Positions 1 through 4,935 of a stretch of DNA of 5,206 nucleotides are shown here, piece after piece. Source of the stretch: Candidatus Saccharimonadota bacterium (GTDB lineage Bacteria > Patescibacteriota > Saccharimonadia > Saccharimonadales > SLHW01); contig SLOC01000053.1 in assembly GCA_007132685.1 (NCBI GenBank), positions 1 to 5,206 on the forward strand, written 5' to 3'. Position 1 is the first letter of the stretch. Each line of letters opens with the position of its first letter. The notes beneath the pieces were generated by a model. The model searched no databases, was not told the origin of the DNA, and worked only from the letters and a program-made list of their open reading frames with translations. The position numbers and the translations under genes were made by a program.

Positions 1-840
1 ATGCTTTACGGCATTATTACCGGGCTCTTTATGTTTTGGGTACTCAAGAAAGTAGCCGACAACGTCTCTATTGAGCCGACCAAAAAGGCGTTTGTAAGTA
101 TATTCGAATCTATAATCGAATACGTTATTAAAATATTGGAGGGCGCCTTCGGCTCCCGTGAGAAAGGCGTAAAATTCGCGCCAATTTTCGCTTTTTTCTT
201 CTTATTTATCATCTTTAGCAATATCGGTGGGTTGTTGCCATTTGTAAGTCCTGCGTTTACGCTTGGCGAGTCTAATTTGTTTCGGCCACTAACCGCTGAC
301 CTCAATGGCACCATCGCGATGAGTGTTATCGCTATCATCGTCGTGCAGGTCCTCAGTATTAAGGAGCAAGGTGTCAAAGGGCACCTAAAGCACTATTTTA
401 GTGACAAACCACTCAACCCGATCAATTTCTTTATCGGGGTTCTTGAGGTCTTTGGTGAATTTGTCCGTGTGCTCTCCCTTAGCTTGCGTCTATTTCTTAA
501 TACTGCTGTCGGCGAGATACTCATAGAAGTTTTTACAAGTATGATATTGGTATATGGCCGGACGCCAATCGCTGTTATCCCCATACTGCTTTTCGAGTTA
601 CTGGTGGCCTATATCCAGGCATATGTCTTTACTATTCTGACGGCGAATTACCTGGGTATTGCAATATCTCACGCCGACCATCATGATGAAGAAGCTCACG
701 AAGAGGACGAAGAGGCTGCGCCGGCATCTCGGCCTCGCGCAATGGGGACACCAGAAACCGCCCCGACAGCCGGCCCACATTCTATTGACCATCACTCCCC
801 TGCTACACTTAAGAACCGGTTAGTAGGCAACGATGGATAG
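1..840 (+). CDS. atpB: F1Fo ATP synthase subunit a (AtpB), probably 5'-partial
   Basis: This is the membrane stator subunit that forms the two half-channels through which ions reach and leave the c-ring. The family core is clear: a RVLSLSLRLFLN stretch (residues 156-167) carries Arg163, equivalent to the essential E. coli Arg210, with Asn167 and Glu172 following at the usual spacing. The last helix holds IQAYVF with Gln206 and ends near residue 222. Hydrophobic segments lie at about 1-17, 62-82, 103-117, 141-182 (helical hairpin region) and 190-222. The reading frame opens at base 1 directly in the first membrane helix, whereas family members have an N-terminal, usually extracytoplasmic, segment before it. 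The true start therefore probably lies upstream of the window. After the last helix there is an unusual tail of about 55 residues rich in His, Glu, Asp, Ala and Pro. The gene ends in TAG, 35 bp before atpE. The family call is very secure; the start is not. Confidence 0.96.
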   Translation: MLYGIITGLFMFWVLKKVADNVSIEPTKKAFVSIFESIIEYVIKILEGAFGSREKGVKFAPIFAFFFLFIIFSNIGGLLPFVSPAFTLGESNLFRPLTADLNGTIAMSVIAIIVVQVLSIKEQGVKGHLKHYFSDKPLNPINFFIGVLEVFGEFVRVLSLSLRLFLNTAVGEILIEVFTSMILVYGRTPIAVIPILLFELLVAYIQAYVFTILTANYLGIAISHADHHDEEAHEEDEEAAPASRPRAMGTPETAPTAGPHSIDHHSPATLKNRLVGNDG

Positions 841-850
841 GGACAAACTA

Positions 851-866
851 AAGGAAAAAAGGAGAG
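851..866 (+). promoter_or_regulatory. Strong purine-rich ribosome binding region of atpE
   Basis: The gap between atpB and atpE is almost all purine before the start codon. It holds two Shine-Dalgarno-like blocks, AAGGA at 851-855 and AAGGAG at 859-864, the second 11 bases before the ATG at 876. Subunit c is needed in many copies per enzyme, and in E. coli the atpE initiation region is known to be unusually strong. A high-initiation role here is an inference from that parallel. Confidence 0.6.
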
Positions 867-875
867 TAACATAAT

Positions 876-1109
876 ATGGTTCACTTACTAGCAGACGTAG
901 AGAGCACAATCGCCCTCTCAAAAGGTATTATGCTCGGTGTAGCATTTGCCGCTGCCGCGCTTGGTCTTGCCTTGCTCGGTGCACAATACATGAAGGCCTT
1001 GGGTCGTAACCCAGAGGCTGGCAAAACTGCCAACGCAATCATCATTATTGCAGCGATGATTGAGGTAACCGCGCTACTAGCATTCTTGCTCGGCGCATTC
1101 TTGTTCTAG
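876..1109 (+). CDS. atpE: F1Fo ATP synthase subunit c (AtpE), rotor ring proteolipid
   Basis: This 77-residue hairpin of two membrane helices (about 12-41 and 52-76) forms the rotating ion-carrying ring in the membrane. The polar loop is GRNPE (residues 43-47), matching the conserved R-Q/N-P-D/E loop that contacts gamma and epsilon. The ion-binding carboxylate is Glu63 in MIEVTALL. The Na+ ligands known from Ilyobacter (Gln in helix 1, Ser after the Glu, Tyr five residues on) are replaced by Leu31, Val64 and Leu68, which favours proton coupling. The helix-1 glycine motif is partly alanine (A26-x-A28-x-G30-x-A32). The spacing from loop Arg44 to Glu63 is 19 residues, not the usual 20, so one residue is missing between them. 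The length is normal for the family (70-90). Its strong upstream ribosome binding region fits the high copy number required. Confidence 0.97.
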   Translation: MVHLLADVESTIALSKGIMLGVAFAAAALGLALLGAQYMKALGRNPEAGKTANAIIIIAAMIEVTALLAFLLGAFLF

Positions 1110-1134
1110 CAATATTAAGCAATGAAACCACTAG

Positions 1135-1140
1135 AAAGGT
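1135..1140 (+). promoter_or_regulatory. Weak, distant ribosome binding site of atpF
   Basis: AAAGGT is the best Shine-Dalgarno match in the atpE-atpF gap, but it lies 15 bases before the ATG at 1156, farther than the usual 5-10. The neighbouring genes atpE, atpA, the unknown gene and atpD all have an AGGAG-type site. The weak site may help keep b at low copy relative to c, but that is inference. Confidence 0.35.
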
Positions 1141-1155
1141 AACGACGAAACAGCT

Positions 1156-1680
1156 ATGTATCATTACTTCGCAACAAATGATTTAGAAGGAATTGGCGCA
1201 CTTGGGATCGACCCATGGGCGATATTAGCGCAAGGTCTTACCTTTCTGGTTTTGTTCTATATTGTTAAAAAGTTCGCGCTTGAAAAGATAGTCACGAAGC
1301 TGCAGGAGCGGCACAACAAAATTGACAGCGGCGTGCGTCTTGGTATCAAGATGGAGAAAGAGTTCGAGAAGCTGCAACGCACTATCGACCAAAAACTGCA
1401 CGAAGCTCGACTAGACGCCGATAGAGTCTTAGATGACGCTAACCAAGAGTCCAGTCAAATTATCAAAGCCGCCGAAGAGAAAGCCAGTCATAAAGTCAAT
1501 CAAATGCTAACGGATGCTGAGGCAAAGATTGAATCAGACATGGAACGAGCACAACAGCAGCTACGCAAAGAGCTGGTTGAACTCGTAGCCGATGCAACAG
1601 AAGTCGTATTAGAAGAAAAGCTTGATAGGGCGAAGGACATGAAGCTGATTGAGCGGGCAATTTCTGAGGTAGCCAAATGA
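1156..1680 (+). CDS. atpF: F1Fo ATP synthase subunit b (AtpF), peripheral stalk
   Basis: Subunit b is the dimeric stalk that holds F1 against subunit a while the rotor turns. The protein has 174 residues: a short N-terminal segment, one membrane helix at about 21-41 (starting after GALGIDPW), then a long, highly charged helix to the C-terminus with the heptad character expected of the b dimer. The C-terminal part, with VADATEVVLEEKLD (143-156) followed by a short final helix, matches the conserved delta-binding end of the family. I see no lipoprotein cysteine. The gap after atpE is 46 bp and holds only a weak Shine-Dalgarno (AAAGGT at 1135-1140, 15 bases before the ATG). The stop codon TGA overlaps the atpH start as ATGA, which implies translational coupling. 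There is one b gene, so a homodimer is expected unless a b' gene lies elsewhere. Confidence 0.94.
   Translation: MYHYFATNDLEGIGALGIDPWAILAQGLTFLVLFYIVKKFALEKIVTKLQERHNKIDSGVRLGIKMEKEFEKLQRTIDQKLHEARLDADRVLDDANQESSQIIKAAEEKASHKVNQMLTDAEAKIESDMERAQQQLRKELVELVADATEVVLEEKLDRAKDMKLIERAISEVAK
1665..1670 (+). promoter_or_regulatory. Ribosome binding site of atpH inside the end of atpF
   Basis: TGAGGT lies within the last codons of atpF, 6 bases before the atpH ATG at 1677. Together with the 4-base ATGA overlap of the two genes, this supports the chosen atpH start and translational coupling of b to delta, two subunits that bind each other in the peripheral stalk. Confidence 0.5.
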
Positions 1681-2060
1681 GTAGACAAGCCGTATCACGC
1701 AAAGATATCGCCGAGGCAATTTTAGCCCGAGCCGAAGAAGTCGACACGGCTGAGTTGGCTCGCCAGGTAGCTGCGTATTTGTTGGCTGAGGGTCGAGCTA
1801 AAGAAATCGACTTATTAGCCCGTGATATAGAGCAATTGGCATATCAGCAGACTGGCACGCTGGAAGTTCGTGCTGAGAGTGCACACGAGCTAACTGACAC
1901 GGTCGCTTCAGCGGTCAAGGCGCTGTTTACGGCTAAGCAAATCGTCCTACACCAAGACGTCAACCCATCATTAATCGGTGGCGTACGCGTGCAGGCACAG
2001 GATCAGGTACTTGACCTGAGTGTGCGTACACGTTTACGTCAACTAAGAAACAGCGCCTAA
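1677..2060 (+). CDS. atpH: F1Fo ATP synthase subunit delta (AtpH), short form
   Basis: Delta sits on top of the alpha3beta3 hexamer and anchors the b stalk. The C-terminal half is well conserved: a TLEVRAES strand start (61-68), a helix, then NPSLIGGVRV (96-105), and DLSVRTRLRQL (113-123) at the end, as in the usual PSLIGGV...D-SVR-RL signature. At 127 residues the protein is far shorter than the E. coli subunit (177). The loss falls in the N-terminal helical bundle, where only about 55-60 residues precede the C-terminal domain instead of about 105. No frameshift is evident: the frame is open from the ATGA overlap with atpF and the start has a ribosome binding site. The end (TAA) is 29 bp before atpA. 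A naturally reduced delta, as I recall for small-genome candidate phyla, is the likeliest reading. Confidence 0.9.
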   Translation: MSRQAVSRKDIAEAILARAEEVDTAELARQVAAYLLAEGRAKEIDLLARDIEQLAYQQTGTLEVRAESAHELTDTVASAVKALFTAKQIVLHQDVNPSLIGGVRVQAQDQVLDLSVRTRLRQLRNSA

Positions 2061-2078
2061 TCGGCCACAGAATCACAG

Positions 2079-2084
2079 AAGGAG
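2079..2084 (+). promoter_or_regulatory. Strong ribosome binding site of atpA
   Basis: AAGGAG lies 5 bases before the ATG at 2090. It fixes the atpA start and gives it independent initiation after the short gap that follows atpH. Confidence 0.75.
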
Positions 2085-2089
2085 TATTT

Positions 2090-3652
2090 ATGAGTAGCAC
2101 CAAAGACACAGTATCAATCAAAGATCTCAGCCAAGACATTCGCGACGCGATTGCCGAACTGAAATCGCGGCCGGAGATAGAAGAAGTCGGCATCGTCACA
2201 CGTATCGGCGACGGAATTGCCTGGATATATGGCCTACGTAACTGTGGGTACAGCGAAATGATTGATATCGAGACCGTAGACGGCGGCACGGTGACCGCTT
2301 TTGCCTTAAACCTCGGTGATGACGAGATTGGTGCAGTGCTACTAGGCGAAGAAATCGGCGTGCGAGCTGGTGCTACTGCTCGCTTGACCGGTAAGATTCT
2401 GGAAGTGCCAGTTGGTCCTGAGCTGGTTGGGCGTGTTGTTAATCCACTCGGGCAGCCGCTAGATGAAAAAGGCGCAATCAAGACCAAACAAACTAGTCCG
2501 GTAGAGCAGCCTGCTCCAAGCGTGCTTGACCGTAAGAGTGTGCACGAGCCACTGATGACAGGCCTGTTGTCGATAGATGCGATGGTACCGATTGGTCGTG
2601 GACAACGAGAGCTAATCATTGGCGACCGGCAAACCGGTAAGACTGCGGTTGCTGTCGACACTATGATTAATCAGCATGCGCAAGAAACCGGAGTTATAAA
2701 TATTTACGTAGCCGTCGGTCAGAAGCTGAGTAAAATTGCCCGACTCGTTGAGCGGCTCAAGCGTGAAGGTGTGATGGAACAATCTATCATCGTGGCCACG
2801 TCTGCGGCCGACCCAGCAAGTTTGCAGTACCTAGCTCCGTACGCTGGTTGTGCCATGGGCGAATATTTCCGTGACAACGCACAACATGCACTTATCATTT
2901 ATGACGATTTGTCCAAGCACGCGGCTGCGTATCGGCAGATGTCGCTACTGCTCCGCCGTCCTCCAGGACGCGAAGCGTATCCAGGTGATGTTTTCTACCT
3001 TCATTCGCGACTTCTCGAACGCGCTGCAAAGCTCAACGATGATCTCGGCGCCGGTAGTCTCACTGCCCTGCCGATTATCGAAACGCAAGCTGGTGATATC
3101 AGTGCATACATCCCGACGAACGTTATCTCGATTACCGACGGTCAGATATTTATGGAGACTAGCTTGTTCAACCAGGGTATTCGCCCGGCAGTATCGGTTG
3201 GATTGTCGGTCTCGCGTGTAGGTGGCTCAGCACAGACCAAAGCCGTCAAGAGCGTAGCTGGTAATCTGCGCCTCAGCCTAGCGCAGTTCCGCGAATTGGC
3301 AGCATTTGCTCAGTTCTCCAGTGATTTAGATGCTGACACTAAGCAGCGAATCGAGCGCGGTCAACGACTTACCGAGCTTCTGAAGCAACCACAATACAAC
3401 CCGCTCAGTGTATGGGAGCAAACCGCCCTGTTGCTCGCGGCGAACGAAGGCGCATTTGATAGTGTCGCGATAGAAGATATTCCGAACGTTAAAGAAAACC
3501 TTCTAAGCGAGCTTGCGAAAAGACATGGAAAACTGATAACTACGCTAGACGAAGGCGACAAACCTGATGACAAGACAAAGAAGACTATCCTGGATGTTGC
3601 AGAGAAAATTGCCAAGTCTTATCAAGAAGACTCAGAAAGCAGCAAGGAGTAA
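2090..3652 (+). CDS. atpA: F1Fo ATP synthase subunit alpha (AtpA)
   Basis: Alpha alternates with beta in the F1 hexamer; it binds nucleotide at non-catalytic sites and gives an arginine to the catalytic site. The 520 residues hold all the domains: an N-terminal helix that should meet delta (about 8-26), the beta-barrel domain (GIVTRIGDGIAWIYGL, 34-49), the P-loop GDRQTGKT (178-185, with Gln181 and Lys184), the Walker B strand ALIIYDDLS (267-275), the Arg finger in SVSRVGG (Arg376), and the C-terminal helical domain. The alpha signature is PAVSVGLSVS (366-375); the position that is usually Asn or Asp is Ser369. The C-terminus carries a charged, Lys/Asp/Glu-rich helix from about 486 to 520, giving a length slightly above E. 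coli (513). The stop TAA is 10 bp before atpG, and the last codons contain the atpG ribosome binding site. Confidence 0.98.
   Translation: MSSTKDTVSIKDLSQDIRDAIAELKSRPEIEEVGIVTRIGDGIAWIYGLRNCGYSEMIDIETVDGGTVTAFALNLGDDEIGAVLLGEEIGVRAGATARLTGKILEVPVGPELVGRVVNPLGQPLDEKGAIKTKQTSPVEQPAPSVLDRKSVHEPLMTGLLSIDAMVPIGRGQRELIIGDRQTGKTAVAVDTMINQHAQETGVINIYVAVGQKLSKIARLVERLKREGVMEQSIIVATSAADPASLQYLAPYAGCAMGEYFRDNAQHALIIYDDLSKHAAAYRQMSLLLRRPPGREAYPGDVFYLHSRLLERAAKLNDDLGAGSLTALPIIETQAGDISAYIPTNVISITDGQIFMETSLFNQGIRPAVSVGLSVSRVGGSAQTKAVKSVAGNLRLSLAQFRELAAFAQFSSDLDADTKQRIERGQRLTELLKQPQYNPLSVWEQTALLLAANEGAFDSVAIEDIPNVKENLLSELAKRHGKLITTLDEGDKPDDKTKKTILDVAEKIAKSYQEDSESSKE
3644..3649 (+). promoter_or_regulatory. 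Ribosome binding site of atpG inside the end of atpA
   Basis: AAGGAG directly precedes the atpA stop codon and lies 13 bases before the atpG ATG at 3663. The spacing is long, so termination of atpA translation next to the site probably helps initiation. Confidence 0.5.
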
Positions 3653-3662
3653 GTAGCGGTTT

Positions 3663-4529
3663 ATGGCGAGCACCCAGCAGCTTAAGCAGCGCATCACCAG
3701 TGTCAAAAACACTAAGCAGATCACCAAAGCTATGGAGATGGTGGCAGCTAGCAAGATGCGCCGTGCTCAGGAACACGCCTTAAAGAGCCGTGATTTTAAA
3801 GAGCTGGCTCGCAAAATCCTTACTCGCTTGAGCGAAGTAACCGATGTCTCGATTCACCCGCTCTACGTGCAGCGCCCTATCAAGCATCGGCTACACGTTT
3901 TCATTACGAGCGACCGTGGCCTCGCCGGAGCATTTAATAGCAATCTATTCAAGGCATTCATGAAGGAGCTCCATCAGGATCTCGATGACGGTGCTAAGAG
4001 CAGTGTCGTGGTGATTGGTCGCAAAGGTGCGCGCTTCATCAACAAGCTTGATGGTGTCGAGGTGGTTGGCGTGTACGAGAACTTCCCCGAGCTTCCTTCT
4101 GCGAAGGAGATTCATCCGATACTCCGCACTGTCGTGAGCCAATTCAACGATGAGACGATTGATGCGGCCGATATCACCTTCACGCACTTCAAATCAAGCA
4201 TTTCGCAAGTCGTGATGACTGAGCGACTGCTACCTGCAGTGTTTCAGGAGGCGGAGATTTCACCCGATCTTGGCCAGGCGATTGTCGAACCAAACACCAA
4301 GCAGGTTCTCGAGCAAGTCACTGAGCGATTAATCGAAGTGCAGCTCAACCAGGCCTTCAACGAAAGCCAAGCCAGTGAGCACTCTGCTCGCATGATGGCT
4401 ATGAAAAACGCTACCGACAATGCCGGTGATTTGATAGATGACCTGACGCTTGAGTACAATACAGCTAGACAGGCAGCGATTACTCAAGAGCTTGCCGAAA
4501 TAACGGGTGGCGCAGAAGCGATTAACTAA
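3663..4529 (+). CDS. atpG: F1Fo ATP synthase subunit gamma (AtpG), central shaft
   Basis: Gamma is the rotating shaft inside the alpha3beta3 hexamer and transmits c-ring rotation to the catalytic sites. The 288 residues match E. coli gamma (287). The N-terminal coiled-coil helix has the conserved RITSVKNTKQITKAMEMVAA start (residues 10-29). The Rossmann-like middle domain holds SDRGLAGAFN (83-92), normally SDRGLCGGFN. The C-terminal helix carries SARMMAMKNATDNA (241-254) and ends with ITQELAEITGGAEA (273-286), which fits the gamma signature. I see no cysteine-containing redox insert of the chloroplast type. The start has the AAGGAG site in the end of atpA, and MASTQQLKQRI is a typical family N-terminus. 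The gene ends in TAA, only 15 bp before the unknown gene. Confidence 0.97.
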   Translation: MASTQQLKQRITSVKNTKQITKAMEMVAASKMRRAQEHALKSRDFKELARKILTRLSEVTDVSIHPLYVQRPIKHRLHVFITSDRGLAGAFNSNLFKAFMKELHQDLDDGAKSSVVVIGRKGARFINKLDGVEVVGVYENFPELPSAKEIHPILRTVVSQFNDETIDAADITFTHFKSSISQVVMTERLLPAVFQEAEISPDLGQAIVEPNTKQVLEQVTERLIEVQLNQAFNESQASEHSARMMAMKNATDNAGDLIDDLTLEYNTARQAAITQELAEITGGAEAIN

Positions 4530-4530
4530 G

Positions 4531-4535
4531 AGGAG
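4531..4535 (+). promoter_or_regulatory. Strong ribosome binding site of the unknown gene
   Basis: AGGAG, in the longer context AAGAGGAG, begins just after the atpG stop and lies 9 bases before the ATG at 4545. This is near-ideal spacing. It supports the reading frame at 4545 as a real, separately initiated gene and not chance open sequence. Confidence 0.75.
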
Positions 4536-4544
4536 TATATAGAT

Positions 4545-4934
4545 ATGTCAGATTCACCAAGCACCTATGAAGCACTAGAGCCACGTGATACCAGCGTTAT
4601 TTTAGGCGCTCAAGCCGAACATGGCCTCGCACTTATCGAAGCGCAACCGAATTCTCCGACGTCTGACGCCGAGCTTGTTGATCCTCGCAATAAGGTAGGT
4701 GGTTACTTTACGCGGATAGCAATTGAGCATGTTGATGAACTAATGCCAGATTTGATTGATCGCGCTTGTGACGACATTGAGTTGACCGATGATCAACGGT
4801 CGTCTCTTCGTACGTCAATCGTACTGATTAGCAGGCGTTTACTGTACAGAATCCATGAAGGAGATTTATCACTTGAGCCGACTAACGGAAGCGCACCAAC
4901 ATCACAAGAAGAAAGAAGTATAATAGAGGAGTAA
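4545..4934 (+). CDS. Unrecognised acidic 129-residue protein between atpG and atpD
   Basis: I do not recognise this protein. It is on the coding strand of the operon, 15 bp after atpG and 1 bp before the atpD start, with a strong ribosome binding site at each end, so it is surely translated with the ATP synthase. It has no signal peptide or membrane helix and should be cytoplasmic. It is acidic: about 26 Asp/Glu against 11 Lys/Arg, with a single Lys. The layout is a low-complexity, probably disordered N-terminus (1-45), a likely helical core (about 49-105) with KVGGYFTRIAIEHVDELMPD and a second helix around SSLRTSIVLISRRLLYRI, then a disordered Ser/Thr/Glu tail. It has none of the features of epsilon (no beta-sandwich, wrong place) and I see no match to the alphaproteobacterial zeta inhibitor or to AtpI/AtpZ. 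An accessory, regulatory or assembly subunit of F1 is a plausible inference from position only. Confidence 0.85.
   Translation: MSDSPSTYEALEPRDTSVILGAQAEHGLALIEAQPNSPTSDAELVDPRNKVGGYFTRIAIEHVDELMPDLIDRACDDIELTDDQRSSLRTSIVLISRRLLYRIHEGDLSLEPTNGSAPTSQEERSIIEE
4927..4931 (+). promoter_or_regulatory. Ribosome binding site of atpD
   Basis: AGGAG, in the context AGAGGAG, lies in the last two sense codons of the unknown gene and 4 bases before the atpD ATG at 4936. Stop (TAA, 4932-4934) and start are separated by one base, so terminating ribosomes on the upstream gene probably reinitiate on atpD. Confidence 0.7.
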
Positions 4935-4935
4935 T

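Noticed and set aside
6..377. A 123-codon minus-strand frame opposite atpB
   Set aside because: It mirrors the subunit a gene. Its composition is that of the complement of membrane-helix codons, and it has no independent support.
814..821. Palindrome AACCGGTT near the end of atpB as a possible terminator or operator
   Set aside because: It is eight bases with no loop and no following T-run, and it lies inside the coding sequence. It is expected by chance.
833..874. A 13-codon frame (ATG at 833) bridging the atpB end and the atpE start
   Set aside because: It is very short, has no ribosome binding site, and is explained by the purine-rich leader of atpE. Its charged peptide (Lys/Arg-rich) follows from that base composition.
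1677..2060. The short delta as a frameshifted or broken gene
   Set aside because: The start is fixed by the ATGA overlap and a ribosome binding site, the C-terminal signature is intact in the same frame, and the upstream frame belongs to a complete atpF.
1960..2661. A 233-codon open frame on the minus strand opposite atpH and atpA
   Set aside because: It lies fully opposite strongly conserved atpH and atpA coding sequence. Its translation is a Ser/Pro/Arg-rich mix with no recognisable domain, as expected for an antisense shadow.
2850..3221. A 123-codon plus-strand frame inside atpA
   Set aside because: It is out of frame with the alpha coding sequence across its conserved core (Walker B to Arg finger), and its translation shows no family features.
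4545..4934. The unknown gene as a displaced epsilon subunit (atpC)
   Set aside because: Epsilon has an N-terminal beta-sandwich and a C-terminal helical hairpin and normally follows atpD. This protein has a disordered acidic N-terminus and a central helical core, with no epsilon motifs.
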